The translations under genes were made by a program, and so were the position numbers. A stretch of 64,000 bases of DNA, from contig NZ_CP062229.1 of the NCBI RefSeq assembly GCF_024707545.1, positions 4,631,501 to 4,695,500 on the forward strand, read 5' to 3'. Below, piece after piece: positions 50,153 through 58,512 of the stretch. The notes beneath the pieces were generated by a model. That model was not told where the DNA came from and ran no database searches. It worked only from the letters and a program-made list of their open reading frames with translations. This stretch comes from Mesorhizobium onobrychidis (lineage in GTDB: Bacteria; Pseudomonadota; Alphaproteobacteria; Rhizobiales; Rhizobiaceae). Position 1 is the first letter of the stretch; each line of letters begins with the position of its first letter.

Positions 50153-51319
50153 GTGACCGTGCGTTCGAAGACTTTTCTCGTCGTAGCGTTTGCGCTCGCC
50201 GTTACCGGCTGCGCCGGCCGCAAGACGCACGACCTTCTCAACACGACGACCGTCACGGTGCCTGCCTCCGACATCGCGGCCACGCATGAGATCTTTGTAG
50301 CCACCACCCGAAAAAAGGCGACGAAGGACCCGCGGCAGGTGTTTGACGGTGACCGTTCACCGACCACCAGTTTTGCCAGTGTCCAGGTCACCGTTCCGAA
50401 AATCCATCGGGTCGGCGCCATCGAGCGGGTCAGGGGCTCCGCCAACAGCAATCCGGCGAAGGACTTCACGGCAACCGAGGTCGAATTCTACGAAGGCGCC
50501 CCGCAATTCGCCAAAGCGGTCGGCGCCGACATCGCCATGCGCGGCGACCGCGCCCTGGTTTTCGTGCACGGCTTCAACAACGGTTTCGACGACGGCATCT
50601 ACCGGCTGACGCAGATCGCGCACGACACGAAATATCCCGGCACGCCGGTGCTGTTCTCATGGGCGTCGAGCGGCAAGACCACGGGTTATATCTACGACAA
50701 GGAAAGCGCCAACGCCGCGCGCGACGATCTCGAAGAGACGCTGCGCATGCTGGCCAAGACGAAGGCCAAGAGCATCGACATCATCGCCCATTCGATGGGC
50801 ACCTGGGTGACGATGGAAGCGCTGCGCCAGCTTGCCATCACCGGCGACCGCGATCTCAGCGACAAGCTCGGCTATGTCATCCTGGCCTCGCCCGACATCG
50901 ATGTCGATGTGTTCAAGAAGCAGATGATCCGCTACGGCAAGCCCGACAAGCCTTTCGCCATCCTGCTTTCGGGCGACGATCGCGCCCTCAGGCTGTCCTC
51001 CCTGATCTCCGGCGACAAGCCGCGCGTCGGCGACTATGGCGACGCGGCCGACCTCGCCAGCTATGGCGTTTCGGTGGTCGACCTGAGCAAGACCAAAGGC
51101 GGCGACCGCCTGAACCACGCCAAATTCGCCGACAACCCTTTCCTGGTGCAGTTGCTCGGTAACCGGCTGCGCGCCCCGGCCGGCCTGGCGTCAGACGAGG
51201 TCAATCCGGCGCAGCCGATCGACAATCTCGGCCAGGGCATCGGCAAGGCCGTCGGCTCGGTCGCCGAGATCGTCATCACCACGCCGTTCAGGGTGCTGAC
51301 CATCGCCACCGGCGGATGA
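50153..51319 (+). CDS. Lipoprotein alpha/beta hydrolase (DUF900), copy 2
   Basis: 388 aa, GTG start at 50153 with GGGAG upstream. The lipoprotein signal ends ALAVTGCAG. The body is colinear with copy 1: FVHGFNNGFDDGIYR, FSWASSGKTTGYIYDKESA, DIIAHSMGTWV, LASPDIDVDVFKKQM, LNHAKF. It carries an extra C-terminal segment of about 30 residues (GQGIGKAVGSVAEIVITTPF) that may form an amphipathic or membrane-contacting helix. Tandem duplication of copy 1 is evident. Convergent with ade. Confidence 0.87.
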   Translation: MTVRSKTFLVVAFALAVTGCAGRKTHDLLNTTTVTVPASDIAATHEIFVATTRKKATKDPRQVFDGDRSPTTSFASVQVTVPKIHRVGAIERVRGSANSNPAKDFTATEVEFYEGAPQFAKAVGADIAMRGDRALVFVHGFNNGFDDGIYRLTQIAHDTKYPGTPVLFSWASSGKTTGYIYDKESANAARDDLEETLRMLAKTKAKSIDIIAHSMGTWVTMEALRQLAITGDRDLSDKLGYVILASPDIDVDVFKKQMIRYGKPDKPFAILLSGDDRALRLSSLISGDKPRVGDYGDAADLASYGVSVVDLSKTKGGDRLNHAKFADNPFLVQLLGNRLRAPAGLASDEVNPAQPIDNLGQGIGKAVGSVAEIVITTPFRVLTIATGG

Positions 51320-51346
51320 GCAACGTGGACACGCCCTTGGTCGTCG

Positions 51347-53158
51347 TCAGACGAACAGGTCGACCTTCTGGAACGTCGTCACGTCGATCAGGCCGACATC
51401 GGAAATCCTCAGTTCCGGGATGACGACCAGCGCCAGCAGCGAGTGCTGCATGTAGGCGTTGTTCAGCGAACAGCCCATCTGGCGCATCGCCTCGGTCAGC
51501 TTGTCGGCCTTGGCCGCGACGATTTCGGCGCGCTCGTCCGACATCAGCCCGGCGATCGGCATTTCGACCAGAGCCAGTTCCTTGCCCTTGGAGAACAGCA
51601 CGACGCCACCGCCGACCTCGCCCAGCCGGTTGACCGCCAATGCCATGTCCTGCTTGCTGGTGCCGACGACGATGATGTGGTGGGCATCATGCGCCACGCT
51701 GGAGGCCATGGCGCAGTCGCTCACATAGCCGAAGCCGGAGACGAAGGCATTGGTGACGCCGCCCGTGCCCCGGTGGCGCTCGACCAGCGCGATCTGGCAG
51801 ACGTCGTTGCGGCGGTCCATGGCGACCAGCCCATCCTCCACCGGAAGATCGGCCTCGAGCGCACGCGTCGGCGCCTGGTTCTCGATGACGCCGATGACCC
51901 GCACCCGAATTTCGTTGGCGCCGATGGGCGCTACGATGTCGAAATCCCCCGGTTTGAGCTTCTTGCCGAGCTTGACGGTGTTCTTCGCCGTCTTCGGATA
52001 GTCATAGGCCGGAATGTCGATGTCGAGCTTGCCGCCCTTGGCCAGCCTGACGCCGCGGCCATAGACCTCGTCGATGGTCATTGCGGCCAGATCGGAGACG
52101 ATCAGCAGATCGGCGAGCCGCCCCGGCGCGATCGAACCCAACTCGCGCTCCAGCCTGAAATGCTGGGCGGTGTTGAGCGTCGCCATCTGGATCGCCGTCA
52201 CCGGCTTCAACCCCTGGCTGATGGCGTGCCGGACCACCCGATCCATATGGCCTTCATGGACAAGCGTGCCGGAATGGCTGTCGTCGGTGCACAGAATGAA
52301 GTTGCGCGGATCGAGCCCGCTTTCCGTCACCGCCTTGATCTGCGAGGCGACGTCGTACCAGGCCGAGCCCAGCCTCAGCATCGCCTTCATGCCCTGGCGG
52401 ACGCGTGCGATGGCGTCCTCGGCGCGGGTGCCTTCGTGGTCGTCCTCGGGTCCGCCGGCGACATAGCCGTGGAACGGCAGGCCGAGATCGCGCGAGGCAT
52501 AATGGCCGCCGACGGTCTTGCCCGCCCTCACCGTCGCGGCGATCTCGCCCGCCATCACCGGATCATTGGCCGCGACACCGGGAAAGTTCATAACCTCGCC
52601 AAGCCCGATGATGTTTTCCCACGCCATCGCCTCGGCGACATCGGCGACCGTCAGCTCGGCGCCGGCATGCTCCAAACCCGGCGCCGAGGGCACGCAGGAC
52701 GGCATCTGCACAAGCACGTTGATCGGCATGGCGACGGCCTCGTCATGCATCAGCCGCACACCCGGCAGGCCGAGCACATTGGCGATCTCGTGCGGATCGA
52801 TGAACATCGAGGTGGTGCCATGCGGGATGACCGCGCGGCAGAACTCGGTCACCGTCACCATGCCGCTCTCGACATGCATGTGCGCGTCGCAGAGGCCCGG
52901 CACCAGATAGCGCCCACCGGCATCGACTACCTTGGTGCCCTGCCCGATGGCGTGGCCGGCATTCGGCCCGCAATAGGCGAAGCGGCCGCCGGCAATGGCA
53001 ATGTCGGTGCCGGCGATGATCTCGCCGGAATGAACGTTGACCCAGCGCCCGTTGCGGATGACGAGATCGGCGGGCCTCCTGCCCATCGCAACATCGACCA
53101 GATGCGTCGCCGCCTCGGCCCAGGGTTTTGGTTTCGTCGCACGCGCGGTCTTCGCCAT
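51347..53158 (-). CDS. ade: Adenine deaminase
   Basis: Amidohydrolase-superfamily enzyme that deaminates adenine to hypoxanthine. It is 603 aa from the ATG at 53158, with GGAG upstream; the longer frame to 53386 crosses a terminator and is rejected. Metal-site motifs are LCDAHMHVESGMVT, INPHEIANV-like FIDPHEIANV, GLGEVMNF, GHYASRDLG and CTDDSHSGTLV. The C-terminal domain includes VAHDAHHIIVVGTS and ends LIDVTTFQKVDLFV. It could supply purine salvage. Neighbouring genes on the right are small and unrelated. Confidence 0.93.
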   Translation of the reverse strand: MAKTARATKPKPWAEAATHLVDVAMGRRPADLVIRNGRWVNVHSGEIIAGTDIAIAGGRFAYCGPNAGHAIGQGTKVVDAGGRYLVPGLCDAHMHVESGMVTVTEFCRAVIPHGTTSMFIDPHEIANVLGLPGVRLMHDEAVAMPINVLVQMPSCVPSAPGLEHAGAELTVADVAEAMAWENIIGLGEVMNFPGVAANDPVMAGEIAATVRAGKTVGGHYASRDLGLPFHGYVAGGPEDDHEGTRAEDAIARVRQGMKAMLRLGSAWYDVASQIKAVTESGLDPRNFILCTDDSHSGTLVHEGHMDRVVRHAISQGLKPVTAIQMATLNTAQHFRLERELGSIAPGRLADLLIVSDLAAMTIDEVYGRGVRLAKGGKLDIDIPAYDYPKTAKNTVKLGKKLKPGDFDIVAPIGANEIRVRVIGVIENQAPTRALEADLPVEDGLVAMDRRNDVCQIALVERHRGTGGVTNAFVSGFGYVSDCAMASSVAHDAHHIIVVGTSKQDMALAVNRLGEVGGGVVLFSKGKELALVEMPIAGLMSDERAEIVAAKADKLTEAMRQMGCSLNNAYMQHSLLALVVIPELRISDVGLIDVTTFQKVDLFV

Positions 53159-53295
53159 GAAGAGACTCCTGTTTTCCCGACTGTGCCAAGCCGCGCGGAT
53201 TTTGACCAGCAAGATCAGCGAATGCTCGAGCGCTCCTCGGCCTTCACGTCGACCGCGATTTTCGGGTCGTCGCGAGCTCGCGATTCGTTGCTTTG

Positions 53296-53349
53296 TGACG
53301 GCATCTATGCTGTTGATTTCGGCATGGTGCTGATTTGCGCCAACGACCC
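53296..53349 (+). repeat. Diverged direct repeat, copy 1
   Basis: Begins TGACGGCATCTATGCTGTTG and ends GACGACCC-like ACGACCC. It aligns with 54028-54083 over about 55 bp at roughly four matches in five. In copy 1 the last bases run into a terminator stem; copy 2 lacks it. Confidence 0.7.
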
Positions 53350-53371
53350 GCCGCCGAGGCGGGTTTTTTGT
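53347..53371 (+). terminator. Orphan rho-independent terminator (plus strand)
   Basis: CCCGCC then GCCGA then GGCGGG and six T. It is strong, but no recognised plus-strand gene lies upstream back to the ade start at 53158 (opposite strand), so it may end a small RNA that includes repeat copy 1. Confidence 0.8.
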
Positions 53372-53476
53372 TTCGGCGCCGTCCACGGCAAAGTGTCCAA
53401 CCGGAATACGATTCCGTTTGCGGCAAATCAGATCGCCCCTCGTTGGCGGATCTTTCTGGGTCCTGGGATGCCGCCG

Positions 53477-53656
53477 TTAAGTGTCCTGCCGCTGTTCCCT
53501 GTCGCGGCAGTTGAGAAGGTCGACCAGATCGTCGGCCTCTTCGATCGGCATGTCGATCAAGGGAACGCCCACCTCGACAACCGGCAGCCCAGTGAACACA
53601 TCGATGATGTCCCAGGTACCTTCAGGCGTCTTCTCAATGTCGTAGCGTTGAGCCAT
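53477..53656 (-). CDS. Small conserved-looking protein, unknown function
   Basis: 59 aa from the ATG at 53656 (MAQRYDIEKTPEGTWDIIDV). Acidic, with a repeated (V/I)-D-x pattern (GLPVVEVGVPLIDMPIEEADDLVDLLN) that looks like a folded beta-beta-alpha unit. No clear ribosome binding site, and no family that I can name, but codon use and the Asp/Glu-rich pattern look coding. It is downstream of the 69-aa ORF on the same strand (43 bp). Confidence 0.6.
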   Translation of the reverse strand: MAQRYDIEKTPEGTWDIIDVFTGLPVVEVGVPLIDMPIEEADDLVDLLNCRDREQRQDT

Positions 53657-53699
53657 GGAGCCATGGGGATGGAGGAGAGGATTTAGCGCGTTTACCCGG

Positions 53700-53909
53700 T
53701 CATCGCTGGTTTGGGCCCCGGGAATGCGGAAATGGTTCCCGCCCGGCCTGATCGAGCGTCTCAAGCAATGAGGCAAGGGCGCTGGGCAGTCGCAGGTCGA
53801 CGCCAAGATCCAGCACGTCGTGTAAATGCCGGCGATTGTCTTCGGAACGGATCAATTGCCGGACGGCTTTGGCAACAGACTTTCCTCGTTCTGTGTCAAA
53901 CTCTGCCAT
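53700..53909 (-). CDS. Small ORF, possible helical protein
   Basis: 69 aa (MAEFDTERGKSVAKAVRQLI). The first 55 residues are helix-prone and mixed charged (RSEDNRRHLHDVLDLGVDLRLP, ASLLETLDQA), like a real small soluble protein; the end (PFPHSRGPNQR) looks random. Only a weak GGA site precedes the ATG. It overlaps nothing else if the next gene starts at 53656. Function unknown. Confidence 0.48.
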   Translation of the reverse strand: MAEFDTERGKSVAKAVRQLIRSEDNRRHLHDVLDLGVDLRLPSALASLLETLDQAGREPFPHSRGPNQR

Positions 53910-54027
53910 GTCCGGGATTCCAGTAGCTTTAGTCCGAAACTCAGCCGCTACGAAATGGTTCCAGCGATCTTGATCAAGTTTGAATCAGTGGATGGCCCCT
54001 CGCTGGCGAGGGTTGCCGCTGGCTCGA

Positions 54028-54083
54028 TGACGGCAGCCATGCCGTTGATTTGGCCGCTGTGCTGATTTTGCGCCCGACGACCC
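54028..54083 (+). repeat. Diverged direct repeat, copy 2
   Basis: Begins TGACGGCAGCCATGCCGTTG; aligned with 53296-53349. After it the sequence is AGGTTTTAGCG, without the GC stem of copy 1. Confidence 0.7.
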
Positions 54084-54204
54084 AGGTTTTAGCGCTATCA
54101 ATGGACATTGAGGCAAGGTTCAGATTTTAAGCCACATGTCGTTCCTTGCAGCGCCGCGACAAAGCGTGCTTCCCGTGTCAGATTTTTCGATGGCAGAAGA
54201 TGGC

Positions 54205-54232
54205 TTGACGGCCCTTGGCTGGCGTCTGAAAA
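54205..54232 (+). promoter_or_regulatory. Possible promoter of tRNA-Leu
   Basis: TTGACG at 54205-54210 is a good -35 hexamer; 16 nt later TGAAAA (54227-54232) is a weak -10. The start point would fall a few bases before the tRNA at 54243. Tentative. Confidence 0.3.
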
Positions 54233-54242
54233 GGACTGGCCT

Positions 54243-54328
54243 GCGGACGTGGCGGAATTGGTAGACGCAAGGGACTTAAAATCCCTCGATCTCTGATCGT
54301 ACGGGTTCGATTCCCGTCGTCCGCACCA
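54243..54328 (+). tRNA. tRNA-Leu (anticodon UAA), CCA encoded
   Basis: The acceptor stem GCGGACG pairs with CGTCCGC at the 3' side; discriminator A then encoded CCA (54326-54328). The D-arm contains GGTAGACGC; the anticodon stem GGGA / TCCC flanks the loop CTTAAAA with anticodon TAA. A long class II variable arm follows (about 14 nt), then the T-arm ACGGGTTCGATTCCCGT. These are the marks of a leucine tRNA reading UUA and UUG. Confidence 0.96.
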
Positions 54329-54362
54329 GCAACACCGGCGCGCGGGTCCAGATTCCGGCAGA

Positions 54363-54941
54363 TCAAGCCTTGATCGGGTTCAGCTTCAGATGCTGGATCA
54401 GGATGATCGTCTTGGCGTCGATGATGCGGCCGTCGTAAATGCCGGCCAGCCCTTCGTCGAGCGGCATTTCCAGAACCTCGATGTCTTCGCCTTCTTCCGG
54501 CGCGCCGCCGCCGTCGGAGATGCGGTCGTTCGGCGAATAGCGCGCGACGAAGAACCAGAGCCGCTCGGTTACGCTGCCAGGGCTCATATAGGGCGCAAAC
54601 AGCCGTTCGACGTCCTTCAGGTGGTAGCCGAGTTCCTCTTCCGCCTCCTTGCGGATGCAGGTTTCCGGATCGTGTTCATCGAGCAGGCCGGCGCAGGCCT
54701 CGATCAGCGGCTCGCGGTGGCCGGTGACGTAGGCCGGGTAGCGGAACTGCCGCACGAGCAGAACCGTCGAGCGCTCGGGGTCGTAAGGCAGGATCACCGC
54801 GCCGTCGCCGCGATCGTAAGTCTGGCGGATCTGCGTCTCCCATTGCCCGTCACGCCGGCGATAGTCGAGGACGGTCTTTTTCAGGACGGCCCAGTCGTCG
54901 GAAAGGACTTCCTCCGAACGGATGCGAATGCGGTCTTCCAT
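54363..54941 (-). CDS. nudK: Nudix hydrolase, NudK (GDP-mannose pyrophosphatase) type
   Basis: 192 aa from the ATG at 54941, with GGAG upstream. The Nudix region reads AGLLDEHDPETCIRKEAEEE then LGYHL, very like that of E. coli NudK as I remember it, and is followed by the family-specific YMSPGSVTERLWFFVA. NudK-type enzymes hydrolyse GDP-mannose and related sugar nucleotides; ADP-ribose pyrophosphatase activity is an alternative. The gene stands alone between the tRNA gene (convergent) and a RIME-like repeat. Confidence 0.85.
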   Translation of the reverse strand: MEDRIRIRSEEVLSDDWAVLKKTVLDYRRRDGQWETQIRQTYDRGDGAVILPYDPERSTVLLVRQFRYPAYVTGHREPLIEACAGLLDEHDPETCIRKEAEEELGYHLKDVERLFAPYMSPGSVTERLWFFVARYSPNDRISDGGGAPEEGEDIEVLEMPLDEGLAGIYDGRIIDAKTIILIQHLKLNPIKA

Positions 54942-55059
54942 GATGAACTCCGTGCTGCCGGCGCGAGGCGTAACCGCGAACCGGACTTCGCGCAATCCCG
55001 ACAGCAATTCAGGGCAATCGCTTCAGGGAAGGATCGCGGCGTTATCTCAGTTTGGGTTC

Positions 55060-55184
55060 CTCGCCCCCACGAGAGTGGGGAGAGGTGGCTCGGCGAAGCC
55101 GAGACGGAGAGGGGGACTGCGCCCTACGAAAGCCCCCTCTCCGGCCGCTTCGCGGCCACCTCTCCCCACTCTCGTGGGGGCGAG
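55060..55184. repeat. RIME-like nested inverted repeat 2
   Basis: The 30-bp arms 55060-55089 and 55155-55184 are perfect reverse complements. Nested arms GGAGAGGGGG (55106-55115) and CCCCCTCTCC (55133-55142) lie inside. A smaller palindrome, ATCTCCCCC (55238-55246) with 55252-55260, follows. The region up to 55339 has no gene. Confidence 0.93.
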
Positions 55185-55339
55185 AAACCCCGGTCCTGAG
55201 AGTTCGAGGGACAGCACCCCACTCTGCCCTGCCGGGCATCTCCCCCGCAAGGGGGGAGATCGGCAGCTTCACCGCCTCGTGTATGGCGCGGGCGCAATCC
55301 ATTGCCTAAATAGCGACAACCCCTCCCCCGGAGTTTTTT

Positions 55340-56443
55340 ATGACCACATCCCTCTTCCATCCGATCACGCTTGACGGCCTCACCTTTCCCAACCGCATCG
55401 CGGTCGCGCCGATGTGCCAGTACTCCGCCGATGACGGTTCCGCCAGCGACTGGCACCTGTACCACTGGATGAACCTGGCGATGTCCGGCGCCGGCATGGT
55501 CACCGTCGAGATGACCGACGTCGAGCGGCGCGGCCGCATCTCGCATGGCTGCCTCGGTCTTTATTCCGACGACAACGAGGCCGCCGCCCGGCGCGCGCTG
55601 GATGCCGCCAGGCGCGTCGCCGCTCCTGGCACCAAGTTCGGCACCCAGCTTGCCCATGCCGGCCGCAAGGCCTCCAACCAGAAACCTTGGGAAGGCGGCG
55701 GGCCGCTCAAGGCCGATCAGGACCCGTGGCCGATCGTATCCGCCTCGGCCATCGCCTACGACACCGGCTGGCAGGTGCCGCGGGCGCTGGAGGATGAGGA
55801 GATCCTGCACATCGTCGAACGCTTCGCCGAGGCGGCGAGGCGGGCCGAGCGTGCCGGCTTCGATTTCATCGAATTGCACGCGGCACACGGCTATCTGATC
55901 TTCCAGTTCCTGTCGCCGCTTTCCAACCAGCGCACCGACCGCTGGGGCGGCTCGCTGGAAAACCGCATGCGTTTTGTCATCGAGATCGCCAAGGCGGTGA
56001 GGAAGGCAGTGCCCAAGCTGATGCTTGGGGCGCGCCTGTCGGTCAAGGAGTGGGTCGATGGCGGCTTCGATGTCGAGGACGCGATCGAAGTGGCCAAGGC
56101 GCTGAAGGCAGCGGGCGTCGCCTATCTCTGCTGCTCGAGCGGCGGCAATTCGCCCCTGCAGAAGCTGCCGACGGGTCGGGGCTACCAGGTGCATCTGGCG
56201 GAAGCTGTCCGCAACGGCGCCGGCATCCCGACGCGGGCCGTCGGCCTGATCGACGACCCGAAGCAGGCCGAGGCGATCGTTGCCGAGGGCCGTGCCGACA
56301 TGGTGGCTCTGGCCCGCGCCTTCCTCGCCGATCCGCGCTGGGCGTGGCGCGCCGCGGCCACCTTCGGCGAGACGATCCACCCGGCGCCGCAACTTGCCCG
56401 CTCGGTGACGACGATGCAGCACTGGATGAAGGCGGCGGGGTGA
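55340..56443 (+). CDS. NADH:flavin oxidoreductase, YqjM-like old yellow enzyme
   Basis: 367-aa FMN-dependent TIM-barrel ene-reductase. The redox-tuning Cys of the YqjM subclass is visible in VAPMCQYSADDG (Cys about 26). Further marks: FGTQLAHAGRKAS, the substrate-binding His pair in IELHAAHGYLIFQFLSP, NQRTDRWGGSLENR, and the C-terminal ARAFLADPRWAWRAA. It reduces activated alkenes with NADPH; the physiological substrate is unknown. The DUF982 gene follows about 100 bp later. Confidence 0.93.
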   Translation: MTTSLFHPITLDGLTFPNRIAVAPMCQYSADDGSASDWHLYHWMNLAMSGAGMVTVEMTDVERRGRISHGCLGLYSDDNEAAARRALDAARRVAAPGTKFGTQLAHAGRKASNQKPWEGGGPLKADQDPWPIVSASAIAYDTGWQVPRALEDEEILHIVERFAEAARRAERAGFDFIELHAAHGYLIFQFLSPLSNQRTDRWGGSLENRMRFVIEIAKAVRKAVPKLMLGARLSVKEWVDGGFDVEDAIEVAKALKAAGVAYLCCSSGGNSPLQKLPTGRGYQVHLAEAVRNGAGIPTRAVGLIDDPKQAEAIVAEGRADMVALARAFLADPRWAWRAAATFGETIHPAPQLARSVTTMQHWMKAAG

Positions 56444-56541
56444 CCGCCCCGTTCATGGCTGCGGCCCCACGACTGCGACCCTTGAGACCTTTACGCGGAG
56501 GGGCGTGCAACCAAATCGGCCGCTCCGCGTTGGCGGCGATG

Positions 56542-56832
56542 ATGGACAACAAGCCCTTTGAAAAGCCGGTCGTGGTCGAACTTGGCCATGTCGGCAAATA
56601 CCGTGAGATCCGCAGCACCCAGGAAGCAGCGGAGTGCCTGATGACGGTCTGGCCACTCAATCGTGGTCCTCGGCATCGCGATGCTCTCGACACTTGCCTA
56701 AAAGTGCTGGAAGGTTATCGTTCGACAGCGGATGCGCGCCGGGCATTGGTCGAAGCCGCGAAGGAATCGGACGTGCTGGTTCCCGACGAGAGATTGCCTC
56801 AAGGCAAACTGCCCCAAGGCAAACTGCATTGA
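56542..56832 (+). CDS. DUF982 domain protein
   Basis: 96 aa from the second of two adjacent ATGs (56539 or 56542). DUF982 pattern: KPVVVELGHVGKYREIRSTQ, ECLMTVWPLNRGPRHRDAL, then ADARRALVEAAKESDVLV. The end contains a doubled LPQGK unit from a short tandem DNA duplication near 56800-56825. DUF982 genes are expanded in rhizobia; function unknown. It is 31 bp upstream of the DUF2188 gene. Confidence 0.88.
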   Translation: MDNKPFEKPVVVELGHVGKYREIRSTQEAAECLMTVWPLNRGPRHRDALDTCLKVLEGYRSTADARRALVEAAKESDVLVPDERLPQGKLPQGKLH

Positions 56833-56863
56833 GCAGACGGAGCTTTTTCCACTGGAGGATTTC

Positions 56864-57103
56864 ATGGCGAAGCTGACCTACAAGATCGTCGAGCATGACG
56901 GGGGCTGGGCCTACAAGGTCGGCGAGACATTTTCGGAGACGTTCCCTACTCACGAGGACGCGCTGCGCGCCGCCGAGATCGCTTCGGCCGGACAGCAGGT
57001 CGCCGGCACCACGGACGGCATCCAGTACGAGGACGCCGACGGCAAATGGCACGACGAGCTCGCCGACGGCCGGGATCGGCCGCAAACCGAAGTTTCCGAT
57101 TAG
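56864..57103 (+). CDS. DUF2188-like small protein
   Basis: 79 aa from the ATG at 56864, with GGAGG upstream. It starts LTYKIVEHDGGWAYKVGETF, followed by HEDALRAAEIASAGQQVAG and an IQYEDADGKWHDE end, the DUF2188 pattern of a short beta-alpha-beta unit with a final DG-W. Acidic and cytoplasmic. It may be co-transcribed with the DUF982 gene. No function known. The next 284 bp show no supported gene. Confidence 0.83.
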   Translation: MAKLTYKIVEHDGGWAYKVGETFSETFPTHEDALRAAEIASAGQQVAGTTDGIQYEDADGKWHDELADGRDRPQTEVSD

Positions 57104-57387
57104 GCTGGTGTCGTTGCTGATGGCTTCTCGCAAATCCGCTTCAAGGGCTGGGGCTTGGCAAGCCATTCTCCGATCCCGGACATGGCGAATTTCAGTCCGT
57201 GCCAGGGACGCCCACAATCACGAGCGACAAAGAAGGGTGCTTGCGGCGCAGCCGCTTTACAGGCAGGCTTGGTAGCGCTACCGTTTCATCATCGCGCGTG
57301 ACCAGGGAGGAGCTTGGGAGCTGCCGCGGCCAGTCAGGAAAGCGGTTTCCTTCGAAGACGTCGCAGGAAGCATTCGGGAGGAAATCG

Positions 57388-58476
57388 ATGGCGTCTGTCG
57401 CGATTGGCGATGTCTACAAATCATTCGGAACCGTCGAGATTCTCCATGGCGTCAGCGTCGACATAGACGACGGCGAGTTCGTCACGCTGGTCGGGCCGTC
57501 GGGCTGCGGAAAATCGACCCTTCTCAGGATGATCGCCGGCCTGGAAAAGATTTCGCGCGGCCAGATCGCGATTGGCGACCGTGTCGTCAACAACGTTGCG
57601 CCAAAAGAACGCGACGTCGCCATGGTCTTCCAGAACTACGCGCTCTACCCGCACATGACCGTCGCCGAGAACATGGCGTTCTCGCTCATGCTCAAGGGTG
57701 TGTCGAAAGCCGAAAGCGCTGCCAGCGTTAAGCGCGCCGCCGAAATCCTGGGGCTGGTGCCATTGCTGGAGCGCTATCCCAGGCAGCTTTCCGGCGGCCA
57801 GCGCCAGCGCGTCGCCATGGGCCGGGCGATCGTGCGCGATCCGGCGGTCTTCCTGTTCGACGAGCCGCTGTCCAATCTCGACGCCAAGCTCAGGGTGCAG
57901 ATGCGCGCCGAGATCAAGGAATTGCACCAGCGCCTGAAGACCACGACGGTCTATGTCACCCACGACCAGATCGAGGCGATGACCATGGCCGACAAGATCG
58001 TGGTCATGCATGACGGCATCGTCGAGCAGATCGGGCCGCCATTGGAACTCTACGACCGGCCGAACAATCTCTTCGTCGCCAGCTTTATCGGCTCGCCCGC
58101 CATGAACATGCTGAGGGGCGAAATCGCAACTGATGGCGGCTCACCGTCTTTTCGCGGCTCCGGCGGAATTTCCCTGCCGCTGGCCGCAGTACCTTCGATC
58201 GGCAGCGGCGAACAGGTGGTGCTGGGGATACGTCCCGAGCATCTGCAGCTGTCCGACGACCAGGGTATTCCAGTCACCGTCGCGGTGGTCGAGCCGACCG
58301 GATCGGAAGTGCAGCTCATCGGCCGGACGGCCGGCGGCGAAGAGATCGTCGCCAATTTCCGCGAGCGCCATTCCTTCACGCCGGGCGAGACCGTACGGCT
58401 TACGGCCGAGCCCGGCCTCATCCATCTCTTTCATGGCGAAACCGGGCAGCGCTTCGAAATGCGCACCCGGCAGTAA
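57388..58476 (+). CDS. ABC transporter ATPase (sugar importer, UgpC/MalK type)
   Basis: 362 aa from the ATG at 57388, with GGGAGGA upstream; the longer frame to 57199 has no similarity. ABC domain: Walker A GPSGCGKST (36-44), Q-loop FQNYALYPHMTVAENM, signature LSGGQRQRVAMGRA, Walker B VFLFDEPLSNLDAK, switch His in YVTHDQ. The C-terminal TOBE/MalK regulatory domain (about 240-362) includes VVLGIRPEHLQL. First gene of the four-gene importer; the ATPase-first order is less usual than binding protein first. Confidence 0.93.
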   Translation: MASVAIGDVYKSFGTVEILHGVSVDIDDGEFVTLVGPSGCGKSTLLRMIAGLEKISRGQIAIGDRVVNNVAPKERDVAMVFQNYALYPHMTVAENMAFSLMLKGVSKAESAASVKRAAEILGLVPLLERYPRQLSGGQRQRVAMGRAIVRDPAVFLFDEPLSNLDAKLRVQMRAEIKELHQRLKTTTVYVTHDQIEAMTMADKIVVMHDGIVEQIGPPLELYDRPNNLFVASFIGSPAMNMLRGEIATDGGSPSFRGSGGISLPLAAVPSIGSGEQVVLGIRPEHLQLSDDQGIPVTVAVVEPTGSEVQLIGRTAGGEEIVANFRERHSFTPGETVRLTAEPGLIHLFHGETGQRFEMRTRQ

Positions 58477-58512
58477 GAACCACGGCAAGGACATAAACAG
58501 GAGGAGACGAGC

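Larger units (their letters stand above)
53159..53476. other. Intergenic region with plus-strand orphan terminator and diverged repeat
   Basis: 318 bp upstream of ade. It holds repeat copy 1 (53296-53349) and, directly after it, a terminator reading rightwards (about 53347-53371). No plus-strand protein gene ends there. The ade promoter should lie at the left side. Confidence 0.55.
53910..54242. other. Intergenic region upstream of tRNA-Leu
   Basis: 333 bp without a supported gene. It contains repeat copy 2 (54028-54083). The last 40 bp probably carry the tRNA promoter. Confidence 0.45.

Noticed and set aside
51443..53686. 747-aa open frame antisense to ade
   Set aside because: Longest shadow frame in the window, but it spans the ade promoter and a terminator and has no recognisable domain, while ade has all its metal-site motifs.
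57104..57387. Small ORF starting near 57119 (MASRKSASRAGAWQ)
   Set aside because: Basic, Arg/Ala-rich translation without ribosome binding site or family pattern; looks like non-coding sequence before the ABC operon.
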